Below are positions 1-7,643 of a stretch of 64,000 nucleotides of DNA, piece after piece. The stretch comes from Peribacillus frigoritolerans (lineage in GTDB: Bacteria > Bacillota > Bacilli > Bacillales > Bacillaceae): the NCBI RefSeq assembly GCF_004358755.1, contig NZ_SMZY01000003.1:558001-622000 (forward strand), read 5' to 3'. The position numbers and the translations under genes are program-made. The number at the start of each line of letters is the position of its first letter. Position 1 is the first letter of the stretch. The notes beneath the pieces are model-generated. The model was not told where the DNA came from. It saw only the letters and a program-made list of their open reading frames with translations, and did not search any database.

Positions 1-2
1 CG

Positions 3-1325
3 CGTCAGGGAAGCAGCATCACACCGGTTCACTTTGATGCAAATGCCTATAAAAACAGCGACATCTATAAGATGAAATCAGAAATCGAAAACAGCTCCAA
101 AGAATACCTCGCCTTCAAAGCGGAACAGGCAGAGGCACGAAGACAAATGAAAATCGCCCAGGACCTCGAAGCCCGCCCATGGTACGAAAAAGCCTGGGAC
201 ACAACCAAAACCTTTACCGGCGAAGTATCCGGCTACTATGACTTTAAGCGTGCCACAGAAGGCGTCGACCCCGTCACCGGTGAAAAACTCACAGAAGCTC
301 AGCGCATAACCGCCGGAGCCATGGCAACCGCCGGCTTAGTCCCCGTCGTAGGCTGGGCAGGTCGAGCTTTCAAAGGCGGCACCGCCATCTACAAAAGCGT
401 TAAGGCCTACAACGCCGCCGACCATGCCCTTGATGCATACAAAACATCCAAATCCTTCAGCACGCTGCAGAAAACCGAAATGGGCATATACGGACTCGTT
501 TCCGCAAATGGACTAGGTGAGGCTGTACTTGGCAAAGACATGTTCGGGAACCAGCTCACAGACCAGCAAAGACAGCAGAGCCTCATGCAGGCTCTCGGAA
601 TTCTCGGAGTCGGCGGAGCAGCCTACGGATGGGACAAACTTGCTGCTAAAAACGGGTATATGCTGCCGGTCAGCAATCAGTATGTGAATCAGAAGATTGA
701 GAATGCGCATGCGATTTTGAAAGATATTAGGAAAAAAGTTGGGAGTGTCCCGGTTCCAATTCCGGTTCCAGTAAGACAGGCAACAGGTTTGGGGATGAAT
801 ATGCTGCCTGGTTTGGAGTATAGGTCTTTAAGTGAGATTGTTGTTTGGGCGAAGAGTAGTTTGGCTGTTAAGGGTTTAGGTAAAGATGTTAAGATTGATT
901 TTGATTTAATAAAGAAATATATAAGAGACGTTGAATCAAGAACAGGAAGAGAATTGCCTAAGAATCAGATTGAAAAATTGAAGGAAGCGCTAAGAAATAA
1001 AGATTATAAAAAAATGACACCTATAGAAACAGCTAAACACCGAGCAAAATTTGATAAAATGAAAAATAAAGTAATTAAAGAATGGGAAGAAAATACAGGT
1101 CAAAAGTGGCCAGTTTATAGTGAAAATGTAATTTCAGAGAAAACCGGTAAAATAATCAGGAAACAAGGAGATATGTATGATGCTCATCATGTAATTGAAA
1201 ATACTTTTGGAGGAGAACATGACTGGTGGAATATTCATCCTGCAAAATTTCCAAATGAGCATCAAGCTGGTATTCATGGAGCAGGTTCACCAGCAAATAC
1301 ACTTTTTAAAGGAGGTAAACAGTAA
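3..1325 (+). CDS. LXG-type polymorphic toxin, C-terminal part (5' end outside window)
   Basis: The frame is open from base 3 through the first ATG (base 72), so the gene begins outside the window. The visible ~440 residues start with helical sequence, followed by a pre-toxin TG-like linker (around LTEAQRITAGAMATAGLVPV, about 120 residues in). The last ~50 residues contain DAHHVIENTFGG and NIHPAKFPNEH, typical of HNH/Endo VII-like nuclease toxin tips. LXG proteins are exported by the Bacillus type VII (Esx/Yuk) system and deliver a C-terminal toxin to competing cells. Base composition drops sharply from GC-rich to AT-rich around 650-900, as expected where a variable toxin module joins a conserved trunk. 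The stop overlaps the next start (TAATG), so toxin and immunity genes are coupled. The nuclease subfamily is inferred from motifs only, and the LXG domain itself is not visible. Confidence 0.8.
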   Translation, partial: RQGSSITPVHFDANAYKNSDIYKMKSEIENSSKEYLAFKAEQAEARRQMKIAQDLEARPWYEKAWDTTKTFTGEVSGYYDFKRATEGVDPVTGEKLTEAQRITAGAMATAGLVPVVGWAGRAFKGGTAIYKSVKAYNAADHALDAYKTSKSFSTLQKTEMGIYGLVSANGLGEAVLGKDMFGNQLTDQQRQQSLMQALGILGVGGAAYGWDKLAAKNGYMLPVSNQYVNQKIENAHAILKDIRKKVGSVPVPIPVPVRQATGLGMNMLPGLEYRSLSEIVVWAKSSLAVKGLGKDVKIDFDLIKKYIRDVESRTGRELPKNQIEKLKEALRNKDYKKMTPIETAKHRAKFDKMKNKVIKEWEENTGQKWPVYSENVISEKTGKIIRKQGDMYDAHHVIENTFGGEHDWWNIHPAKFPNEHQAGIHGAGSPANTLFKGGKQ

Positions 1326-1765
1326 TGGACTATAAATTTATTGAGACAAATCATGAAAACACTTTTTATCCAGTAACTGAAAACGAAATAGAAGCGGCTG
1401 AGAAGGAACTCAATTTAAAGTTTCCTGAGGAGTTAATTAATTTCTACGTAAAGGTTGGCTACGGATTTATTAAAGGTTCAGAGTTTAATATTAATCGTCT
1501 AATGGATCCTTCTTCAGTTAGGGATTTCAGGTTAAGAGTTAATGATTTTGAGTATTATCCCGACATTGAAATCTATGAAGAATTTGAAAGTGATAAATTA
1601 ATATTTTTTGAAGGCAGTGAATCAGCTTTAATGTCAATAGAATTAAATAAAAAGAATAGAAGTCCAGTTTACTATTACGATATTCAAATTGCGTCTTCTC
1701 TTGAAGAATTTTTAAGAAAAATAGTAGAAAATGATAAATATTATTTGGAATTACTACCTAATTAA
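1325..1765 (+). CDS. SUKH (SMI1/KNR4) family immunity protein
   Basis: This 146-residue protein has the SMI1/KNR4 (SUKH) pattern: an N-terminal helix pair with VTENEIEAAEKELNLKFPEE followed by LINFYVKVGYG, and a later strand with KLIFFEGSESALMSIEL. SUKH proteins are the commonest immunity proteins of bacterial polymorphic toxins and bind the nuclease tip. The start is fixed by GGAGGT at 1311-1316 and the one-base overlap with the toxin stop, so the pair is translationally coupled. The gene is AT-rich like the toxin tip and unlike the toxin trunk, so tip and immunity gene probably moved together. The partner assignment rests on adjacency. Confidence 0.85.
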   Translation: MDYKFIETNHENTFYPVTENEIEAAEKELNLKFPEELINFYVKVGYGFIKGSEFNINRLMDPSSVRDFRLRVNDFEYYPDIEIYEEFESDKLIFFEGSESALMSIELNKKNRSPVYYYDIQIASSLEEFLRKIVENDKYYLELLPN

Positions 1766-1939
1766 GATCGATCATATTTGTAGACGTCCTAAGATAAGAG
1801 TTGAAAGAAAAGGGTAAAATTATGAATATCGTACAGGTAGCTAACTATTTTATATAATGTAGCCGATTCACTAATCGCTACTACTGTCTTCACGGTTCGG
1901 GACTTCAACTCTATAGAATGTGTGCATGCCTGGCACGCC

Positions 1940-1982
1940 AAAAAGCCAAAGGACACTTCCTGAACGTGTTCTTTGGCTTTTT
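1940..1982 (+). terminator. intrinsic terminator after toxin-immunity pair
   Basis: A 17-bp stem (AAAAAGCCAAAGGACAC with GTGTTCTTTGGCTTTTT, one G-T pair) surrounds a 9-nt loop and ends in a T run. A-rich and T-rich flanks make it usable in both directions. It lies 175 bp past the immunity gene stop. Confidence 0.7.
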
Positions 1983-2700
1983 ATCTAATATCTTAGTTTC
2001 TTGCATATCTATATGTTTAATATATAACCAGGTTAGCTGCCAAGACCCTTTTTGAGTGTTAAGTGTCTTCCAATTGCAAAATGCAGCTGATGATCGCTCA
2101 ATGAAACAGCGGGACGGTTCTCATGCTTCCTTCCATCTCAAGCCTTTAAGATCAGATGAGATATCCCCAATATCCTTCCTGCCTAAGCGCAATTACTGGA
2201 CATGCATTATCGCCAACTTTCGGTGATTCTAAGGTGTTTTCATAACCAGTAATATTTTCCCTTTCAATATTTTCAACTAACATGGAATTCCTCTGTTTCA
2301 TTATGGCAGCGTGTCTGTTCGGACAGGTTTTTCCCGGCACTGGATGCTTTTATTACGTTCTCGTATGAAACTCTTTTTCCTTGGAAGCGCTAGAACCGTC
2401 CCCGCTCTTCCAAAAAGAAGCACGAGAACCGTCCCGGTGCTTCTTTGTCTCAGGACTGAAACACCTGGAAGGAAGCGCAACGGTTCTCACGCTCCTTCCC
2501 CTCTTCTTTACCTTCCGCCACAAACGTTGCTTCCCCATTAAACTTTCTTGTCAGCTTTACATTGAGCTCCTCCTAGTTATAGCGACCTCTACACTCGGTC
2601 AGGTTTTATCACGGTTAACATTTTCTGAAACAACCTCGTCCTAGGAAGCACGAGAACAACCCCCATCATTCCCCCTAATGCAATTCTATTTTCCTAGTAA
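1983..2700. repeat. gene-free stretch with clustered AGAACCGTCCC hairpins
   Basis: I see no convincing gene here; the open frames overlap each other, lack ribosome sites and resemble nothing I know. The stretch holds at least five copies of a short element whose core is AGAACCGTCCC or its complement, at about 2109-2128, 2383-2411, 2414-2446, 2467-2499 and 2644-2672 (the last degenerate). The better copies are hairpins: at 2414-2446 the arms AAAGAAGCAC and GTGCTTCTTT enclose GAGAACCGTCCCG. The copies at 2109 and 2467 are inverted relative to the others. A further copy lies at 6202-6230. Confidence 0.65.
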
Positions 2701-2716
2701 AATACAACCATCTTTC

Positions 2717-2725
2717 TGATATAAT
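2717..2725 (+). promoter_or_regulatory. extended -10 promoter of the CWB2 hydrolase gene
   Basis: TGATATAAT is a full extended -10 box (TG at 2717-2718, TATAAT at 2720-2725), 30 bp before the start codon. No good -35 hexamer is visible at 17 bp, which is tolerated with an extended -10. Confidence 0.5.
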
Positions 2726-2755
2726 GGTAGGGTATTCCATTTTAGGAGGAAATTC

Positions 2756-4576
2756 ATGAATCTTTTAAAAGCTGCATCTTGTTCGGTTGTTTTAGGTTTA
2801 TCACTGTCTATGTTCACCCACTCAACGGAAGCTGCAAGCAGTTACGCATGTTCTGTTGATCACACAAAAAAACTGGAAGTAAATGAGTTACTAACGGAAA
2901 AGGCGAAGGAATATCACATTCCCCCTGAAGTTGTGAAAGCTCTTGTATTACAGGAGAATGACACATGGGATCAGAAGAGAACCAGTGATGATGACGGGGA
3001 CGGAAAGCCAGATGGCTTAGGGCTTATGCAGATAACTGATACCAGTATAAATGGGAAGACGCTGGATCGAAATCTTCTTCAAAATAATGTTTGTTATAAC
3101 GTCGATGCAGGTCTGCAAATTCTGGAGAGCAAATGGAAGCAAAGAAATTTGCCTCAGATTAACACGATGGACAGAGATATTATTGAAAATTGGTATTTTG
3201 CTATTTTAGCGTACAACGGAATGGTTTCCCAAAATAGTCCTGTCTATAAGAATAGCGGCGCTATCAACAAAGAAGCGTATCAATATAAAGTGTTTGATCA
3301 CATAAACAAATACAGTTTCAACAGCGAAAAATCACTCAGCCAGCTTTCATTCAAACCGGAGTACTTTGATTACGGGACTCATACGAATGAAATTATTAAG
3401 TTTAAGAAGCTTCAATATACGGACTACAGCAAACCTTTCACTCATTCCGGCTTAAATATGACTCAGGACTCTCTTGCAGTTCTTTCAAAAGAAGCAAAAT
3501 TCTATGCAGGACCTACAGGAGGATCGTACAGTTGGATTGCGGCTAATACGCTTGTAGATATCGAAGATGGAACACATCACGTAGATGGGAAAGACTTCAA
3601 GCCTACAAGACACTGGGTACGTTTCAAAGCGGAAGTCCTTGAGGGTCCGTTAAAAGGGAAAGTCGGCTACATCGGTTCTCCTTATCTTGAGCCCGTTACG
3701 GATAAACTGGCTGGAAAAAGCCGCTATTCTACTGCTGTTGCCATCTCTAAGGACGGATGGCGGGAAGGTGCGGACACAATTATTTTGGCTCGAAGCGACG
3801 ATTTTCCAGATGCTTTAGCAGGTGCACCTTTATCCAGGAAGTATGATGCTCCCATTTTATTGACAAATGCTATAAAAGGAGAGCTAAATTCAGATATGAA
3901 AGCGGAAATTAAAAGATTAGGTGCGAAAAATGTAATCATTCTGGGAAGTATAAAGGCTGTTCCAGCTCAAGCGGAGAAAGAATTGAAAGATCTTGGTCTA
4001 AAAATAACAAGAATAGAAGGAAGCAATCGATACGAAACAGCAGCAAACATAGCTAAACATTTAGCACCTGAAAAGAAAAAAGCCATTCTTGCAACAGGGA
4101 AGACCTACCCTGATGCATTAGCTGCAGCTCCTTATGCAGCTCAGCAAGGAATTCCAATTTATCTTACAACACACGAAGAAATCCCTGCATCAACATTAAG
4201 TGAATTAAATAGAATGGATGAGGTCATTATACTAGGAAGTGATGGAGTTATTTCTAAAAAAGCTGAGAGCTCCATTAAAACAAAAACCATTCGTATTGGA
4301 GGGAAGGATCGTTATCACACAGCAGAACAGTTTATTATGACGTTCAACCTAGGCCATCACGACGTATTTGTCGCGACAGGAGAAAACTTCCCTGATGCAT
4401 TAGCAGGAGCAGCACTTGCAGGAAAGCGAGACAGTGTGATTCTGTTTACAAAAAGAGATACTATTCCTAGTGCAACAGAAAGAATTATAAAAAACAAAGA
4501 TCTCTCGTACTTTACATTTCTAGGGGATGAAAAAGTATTGGATACAGCAAAAGAAGTTGCAGAGATTGCTAATTAA
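2756..4576 (+). CDS. secreted transglycosylase-like cell-wall hydrolase with three CWB2 repeats
   Basis: This 606-residue exported protein is probably a cell-wall hydrolase. A signal peptide (about residues 1-26) precedes a lysozyme-like transglycosylase domain (about 40-165) with a candidate catalytic Glu67 in KALVLQEN and the motif GLGLMQITD at 87-95. A middle section (about 230-315) looks SH3-like. Three cell wall binding type 2 repeats (about 317-606) each open with a GxxRYxTA motif (GKSRYSTA, GSNRYETA, GKDRYHTA) and contain a PDALA motif. CWB2 modules hold proteins non-covalently on anionic wall polymers. TAGGAGGA lies 7 bp before the ATG. It appears monocistronic with its own promoter. 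The precise bond cut is inferred from the fold family. Confidence 0.8.
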   Translation: MNLLKAASCSVVLGLSLSMFTHSTEAASSYACSVDHTKKLEVNELLTEKAKEYHIPPEVVKALVLQENDTWDQKRTSDDDGDGKPDGLGLMQITDTSINGKTLDRNLLQNNVCYNVDAGLQILESKWKQRNLPQINTMDRDIIENWYFAILAYNGMVSQNSPVYKNSGAINKEAYQYKVFDHINKYSFNSEKSLSQLSFKPEYFDYGTHTNEIIKFKKLQYTDYSKPFTHSGLNMTQDSLAVLSKEAKFYAGPTGGSYSWIAANTLVDIEDGTHHVDGKDFKPTRHWVRFKAEVLEGPLKGKVGYIGSPYLEPVTDKLAGKSRYSTAVAISKDGWREGADTIILARSDDFPDALAGAPLSRKYDAPILLTNAIKGELNSDMKAEIKRLGAKNVIILGSIKAVPAQAEKELKDLGLKITRIEGSNRYETAANIAKHLAPEKKKAILATGKTYPDALAAAPYAAQQGIPIYLTTHEEIPASTLSELNRMDEVIILGSDGVISKKAESSIKTKTIRIGGKDRYHTAEQFIMTFNLGHHDVFVATGENFPDALAGAALAGKRDSVILFTKRDTIPSATERIIKNKDLSYFTFLGDEKVLDTAKEVAEIAN

Positions 4577-4613
4577 AGAGGAGAGACTGGGATAAAACCG
4601 GGCCTCTGATCTA

Positions 4614-4657
4614 AAAAAGCCGGTGACATTTTACAATGATGTGTAAAATGTCACCGG
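4614..4657 (-). terminator. perfect 16-bp hairpin, T run on the minus strand
   Basis: CCGGTGACATTTTACA (4620-4635) pairs perfectly with 4642-4657 around a 6-nt loop. The T run (complement of AAAAAAG at 4613-4619) follows the stem only on the minus strand, so as an intrinsic terminator it would stop leftward transcription. No minus-strand gene lies just to its right. It may shield the hydrolase gene from read-through, or it may work on the plus strand as a mere 3' stabilising hairpin. Confidence 0.55.
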
Positions 4658-4814
4658 TAAATAAATTTGTATGTTCATTAAAGAAATCTAGGGAATCAAA
4701 AACTACTCACTTTATTATTAAATTTAGATTCGGACAGTAAATAATCTGTTAATTCATCAACTGATCGATTGATACGATGGAATTTAATAAAGAAGCAGTA
4801 GAGGAACAATTCTA

Positions 4815-4886
4815 ATGGATGTGTTTTTAATAGCTTTAATTCTCATTCTCCCAACTATCAAAAATATCAAAAACGCAAAAATTTAG
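4815..4886 (+). CDS. possible 23-residue hydrophobic peptide
   Basis: ATG at 4815 opens a 23-codon frame. The peptide begins MDVFLIALILILPTI, a single membrane-spanning stretch, and ends in a short basic tail KNIKNAKI. GAGGAA at 4801-4806 gives a plausible ribosome site 8-9 bp before the ATG. Size and layout resemble small membrane peptides such as type I toxins, but I see no antisense RNA promoter and no known family. Chance is a real alternative in AT-rich DNA. Confidence 0.25.
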   Translation: MDVFLIALILILPTIKNIKNAKI

Positions 4887-5007
4887 ATATAAGTATTCAG
4901 TAGATACTGACTGTGTAGAGGGAAAGTAGCTCTTTTTGAAAAAGAAATTTTAAAGCTTATAAATGCAAATCCTTAAAACAGTATAAAATTGATAAGGTGG
5001 TTAGCCA

Positions 5008-6087
5008 ATGAATTTAATCAATTATTATTCTAGTAATGATAAATCTCAGATCCTTAATAGTGGGACACCCCAGTTTAAAAATACTGCATTTTATTCACTA
5101 AAAATAGCTCTTAAATCATATTTCAGCACTTATTATACCATGGTAAGTAAATTAAATTTTCACACTGATAAAGTTGAGAAAATATCTTTATCTGATTCTT
5201 ATTATGAGTCTTATATCGAAACTATAGTACATTTCCAGCACTTTTTCGAACTAATTATCAAGGATTTACTGGAAAAGGAAAATCCATTATTGGCTGTTAA
5301 GACGATTGATAAGCCAGTATTATTACATCGTTTATTATTAAAAGAAGATATTACTGACGAGGAGTACAATTCTTTAAACTCTTTAGAGTTTAGTGGTGCA
5401 TTAAAAACGGTATGTGAGTTACAAAGGGCAGGTCGAATAACAAACCCTGCTTTTGAAATTTTCAACCGCAATAAAGGAGTATTGGATACGTTAAACAACT
5501 TTAGGAATAGAATATGGCACCGGGGTCGCTTTATCCTAAAATATCATGCTCTAGATGAGTTTATTTGTAAATATGTATTACCTGTAGCATTGGAAGTTGT
5601 GGAATTAAACGAATATACACACTATAAAACAGACTGGTCTCCTAAAAGAAGTAAAAATATTATGAAGATAGATGTACTTTTGGAACTAAAGAATGAATAC
5701 AAGAAAGCAGTTCCTGACCACAGCAAAATAGCATTTTTAAAAGAAGTTGGAAGAACAGAGTATAACCAAGAACTTATTTTCCTATTTCGCAATGAAGAAA
5801 AGGCTAAAGTATACAAAAAGTTGGAGGATGAAAACAAATTTATATCTGAAGTATTAGAATGTCCAGTTTGTGGAAATTTATCTTTACTTAATTATCATGA
5901 TTATGATGTGTCATTTGAAGAACTTGGAGATGAGATTGGTGAAAACTACCAAGTAATCACAGTACCTCTAATAGTTGAAAGTCACGTAGGTTGTATAATA
6001 TGTAAATTTGAAGTAAATAAATTTGTTAAAAACCCAAGTGATTACGGTTACGGCGATTTAAGATTTTGGAATGTAGATAAAAGTTAA
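5008..6087 (+). CDS. HEPN-motif protein with C-terminal zinc ribbon, function unknown
   Basis: This 359-residue soluble protein is largely helical. Residues 163-173 read NNFRNRIWHRG, where R166-N-x3-H171 matches the R-x4-6-H signature of HEPN ribonuclease domains, preceded by long helices with many aromatic residues (about 65-180). The C terminus carries CPVCGN near residue 287 and CIIC near 330, a zinc-ribbon-like pair of CxxC knuckles. HEPN proteins are common RNA-cleaving effectors in antiphage and toxin systems, but some are not catalytic. The start follows AAGGTGG with good spacing. It stands alone with no antitoxin-like partner beside it, in an AT-rich accessory stretch next to a toxin-immunity locus. 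The domain assignment rests on the motif and helix pattern; biological role unknown. Confidence 0.6.
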   Translation: MNLINYYSSNDKSQILNSGTPQFKNTAFYSLKIALKSYFSTYYTMVSKLNFHTDKVEKISLSDSYYESYIETIVHFQHFFELIIKDLLEKENPLLAVKTIDKPVLLHRLLLKEDITDEEYNSLNSLEFSGALKTVCELQRAGRITNPAFEIFNRNKGVLDTLNNFRNRIWHRGRFILKYHALDEFICKYVLPVALEVVELNEYTHYKTDWSPKRSKNIMKIDVLLELKNEYKKAVPDHSKIAFLKEVGRTEYNQELIFLFRNEEKAKVYKKLEDENKFISEVLECPVCGNLSLLNYHDYDVSFEELGDEIGENYQVITVPLIVESHVGCIICKFEVNKFVKNPSDYGYGDLRFWNVDKS

Positions 6088-6160
6088 ATTAAAGACCAAA
6101 TTGGCTAAAAAAGTTTACAGAAAAAAGAGTTTGTCAGTATGTGGTTGTTCTTATCGTGTT

Positions 6161-6231
6161 GGGGGTCAGGCCCCCATATTCTAGAAGTTACAAGCCGCTA
6201 AAGAAGCACGAGAACCGTCCCGATGCTTCTG
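6161..6231. repeat. GGGGTCAGGCCCC palindrome followed by AGAACCGTCCC hairpin
   Basis: GGGGGTCAGGCCCCC at 6161-6175 is a near-perfect palindrome. At 6202-6230 the arms AGAAGCA and TGCTTCT enclose CGAGAACCGTCCCGA, the same hairpin as in the 2.1-2.7 kb cluster. This is the one place in the window where the two short families sit side by side. Confidence 0.6.
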
Positions 6232-6235
6232 AAAC

Positions 6236-6262
6236 AAGGCCGCATCTGTTAGATGCAGCCTT
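6236..6262 (-). terminator. galE: terminator-like hairpin after first galE
   Basis: AAGGC-GCATCT pairs with AGATGC-GCCTT around a 3-nt loop, 6 bp beyond the galE stop. The minus-strand T content after it is poor (GTTTC), so efficiency is uncertain. Confidence 0.5.
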
Positions 6263-6267
6263 GAGGC

Positions 6268-7248
6268 TTATTGCTCAATCTTCAATCTAGTTTGGTGCCA
6301 TTTCCAAGCTGTAGAAATAATCTTCTCAAGAGAATATTCGGTTTTCCAGCCCAGTTCTCTGTGAATTTTATCAGATGATGCAACCAGCCTTGCAGGATCG
6401 CCCGCTCTTCGTTCACTCATCACGACATTTGCTTTTTTACCAGCAACTTTTTCACACATCTCCACAACCTCTTTAACAGAATAACCAAGGCCATTGCAGA
6501 GATTGTAAGTTGCAGTATCTTTTGTGCCGGCTAGCAATGCTTCCAAAGCAAGGATATGAGCATTCGCAAGGTCTGTTACATGAATGTAATCCCTGATGCA
6601 TGTCCCATCTTCTGTATCATAATCGGAACCAAAAATTGAGATCTGCTTCCGCTTACCTAGAAGGTGCTGAAGAATGATCGGGATAAGATGTGTTTCAGGA
6701 TCATGCTCCTCACCAATTTCTCCTGACTCAATCGCACCAGCAGCATTAAAGTAACGCAGAACAACATATTTTAAGTCTGTAGCATTCCCCAGGTCTGACA
6801 AAATATGTTCTACCATCAGTTTAGACTGGCCATATGGGTTAATAGGGTTCGTCACAGTTTCTTCTGTGATGATATCAACATCCGGAATTCCATATGTAGC
6901 AGCCGTTGAAGAAAAAATGAATTTATTAATGTTAAACGCCAGCATTGTATTTAGCAAAGTAAGCGTTGAAGATACATTATTCATATAATACTTCATTGGA
7001 TTTGTTACGGATTCCCCTACTAAACTGCTAGCAGCAAAATGCATTACTGCATCAATAGAATACTCCGAGAAAATTGATTTCAAAACTTCCGGGCTCCCTA
7101 AGTCCCCTTCAACAAAAACGGCTCTTTCATCAATCGCCCAGCGATGACCAGTTGATAGGTTATCTAAAATGACAACTTCCTTTGATTTAATTAATTCTTT
7201 TACCATATGGCTGCCAATATAACCGGCTCCGCCGATGACTAAAATCAA
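6268..7248 (-). CDS. galE: UDP-glucose 4-epimerase (copy 1)
   Basis: GalE interconverts UDP-glucose and UDP-galactose using tightly bound NAD, supplying galactose units for polysaccharide. The 326-residue length is normal. The NAD-binding GGAGYIGS is at residues 6-13, the catalytic Tyr-x3-Lys is Y139-K143 in NPYGQSK, and the C-terminal GDPARL motif for the UDP-sugar is present. TAGGAGGTGAG precedes the ATG. It is the last minus-strand gene of the polysaccharide region and is separated from the second galE by 1.2 kb of repeats and a small plus-strand gene, so it is probably a separate transcript. The two copies differ widely in sequence, so they are not a recent duplication. Confidence 0.93.
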   Translation of the reverse strand: MILVIGGAGYIGSHMVKELIKSKEVVILDNLSTGHRWAIDERAVFVEGDLGSPEVLKSIFSEYSIDAVMHFAASSLVGESVTNPMKYYMNNVSSTLTLLNTMLAFNINKFIFSSTAATYGIPDVDIITEETVTNPINPYGQSKLMVEHILSDLGNATDLKYVVLRYFNAAGAIESGEIGEEHDPETHLIPIILQHLLGKRKQISIFGSDYDTEDGTCIRDYIHVTDLANAHILALEALLAGTKDTATYNLCNGLGYSVKEVVEMCEKVAGKKANVVMSERRAGDPARLVASSDKIHRELGWKTEYSLEKIISTAWKWHQTRLKIEQ

Positions 7249-7352
7249 ATTATCTCACCTCCTAATTATAATTCATTCGATAATTCCTCTAAATTAGTAC
7301 TTTATTGCGATGGTGTTCACCCGCTAATCACACTATAAAGTATTATATCTAT

Positions 7353-7366
7353 GGGAGTCAGGCCCT
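7353..7366. repeat. degenerate GGGGTCAGGCCCC-type repeat
   Basis: GGGAGTCAGGCCCT lies 23 bp before the next start codon and matches the core of the 6161 palindrome with a shortened stem. Confidence 0.4.
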
Positions 7367-7388
7367 TTAATAACATGGAGGGTATTAG

Positions 7389-7643
7389 ATGAACTGGAGA
7401 GATGATTACAAGAACAAAAACTACCGTTCAAGAAGAGTCTTACAAATAGTGAATGAACATGGCGATGAAATGGAAATAGAAACAATTTCACTAAAAAATC
7501 ACTGGCATGTCATTATTACCATTTGCCAAGAAAAACCTCCTTTTAGAGAATATCTGGCAGAAGGAATCGATCATAAAAGCGAAAAGGCGGCAGCCAGAAA
7601 AGCACTAAAAAAACTTTATCAAAAAGCATATCCTAACCAATAA
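7389..7643 (+). CDS. 84-residue protein with dsRNA-binding-domain-like C terminus
   Basis: The small basic protein starts after GGAGGG at 7379-7384. Residues from about 15 to 80 follow the order of a double-stranded RNA-binding domain: an N-terminal segment, three predicted strands (MEIETISL, HWHVIITIC, REYLAEGI), then GIDHKSEKAAARKALKKLYQ. That last segment resembles the family's second-helix signature (G-x-G-x-SKKxAKxxAAxxAL). It is the only plus-strand gene inside the polysaccharide region. No partner gene is linked to it. The assignment is from pattern alone; a profile search could overturn it. Confidence 0.6.
   Translation: MNWRDDYKNKNYRSRRVLQIVNEHGDEMEIETISLKNHWHVIITICQEKPPFREYLAEGIDHKSEKAAARKALKKLYQKAYPNQ

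Noticed and set aside
2152-2644. Several overlapping frames of 60-90 codons in the gap before the CWB2 gene
   Set aside because: They run over the AGAACCGTCCC hairpins on both strands, overlap each other and have no ribosome sites. A short stretch of 2152-2340 (minus) could be a decayed gene but I cannot identify it.
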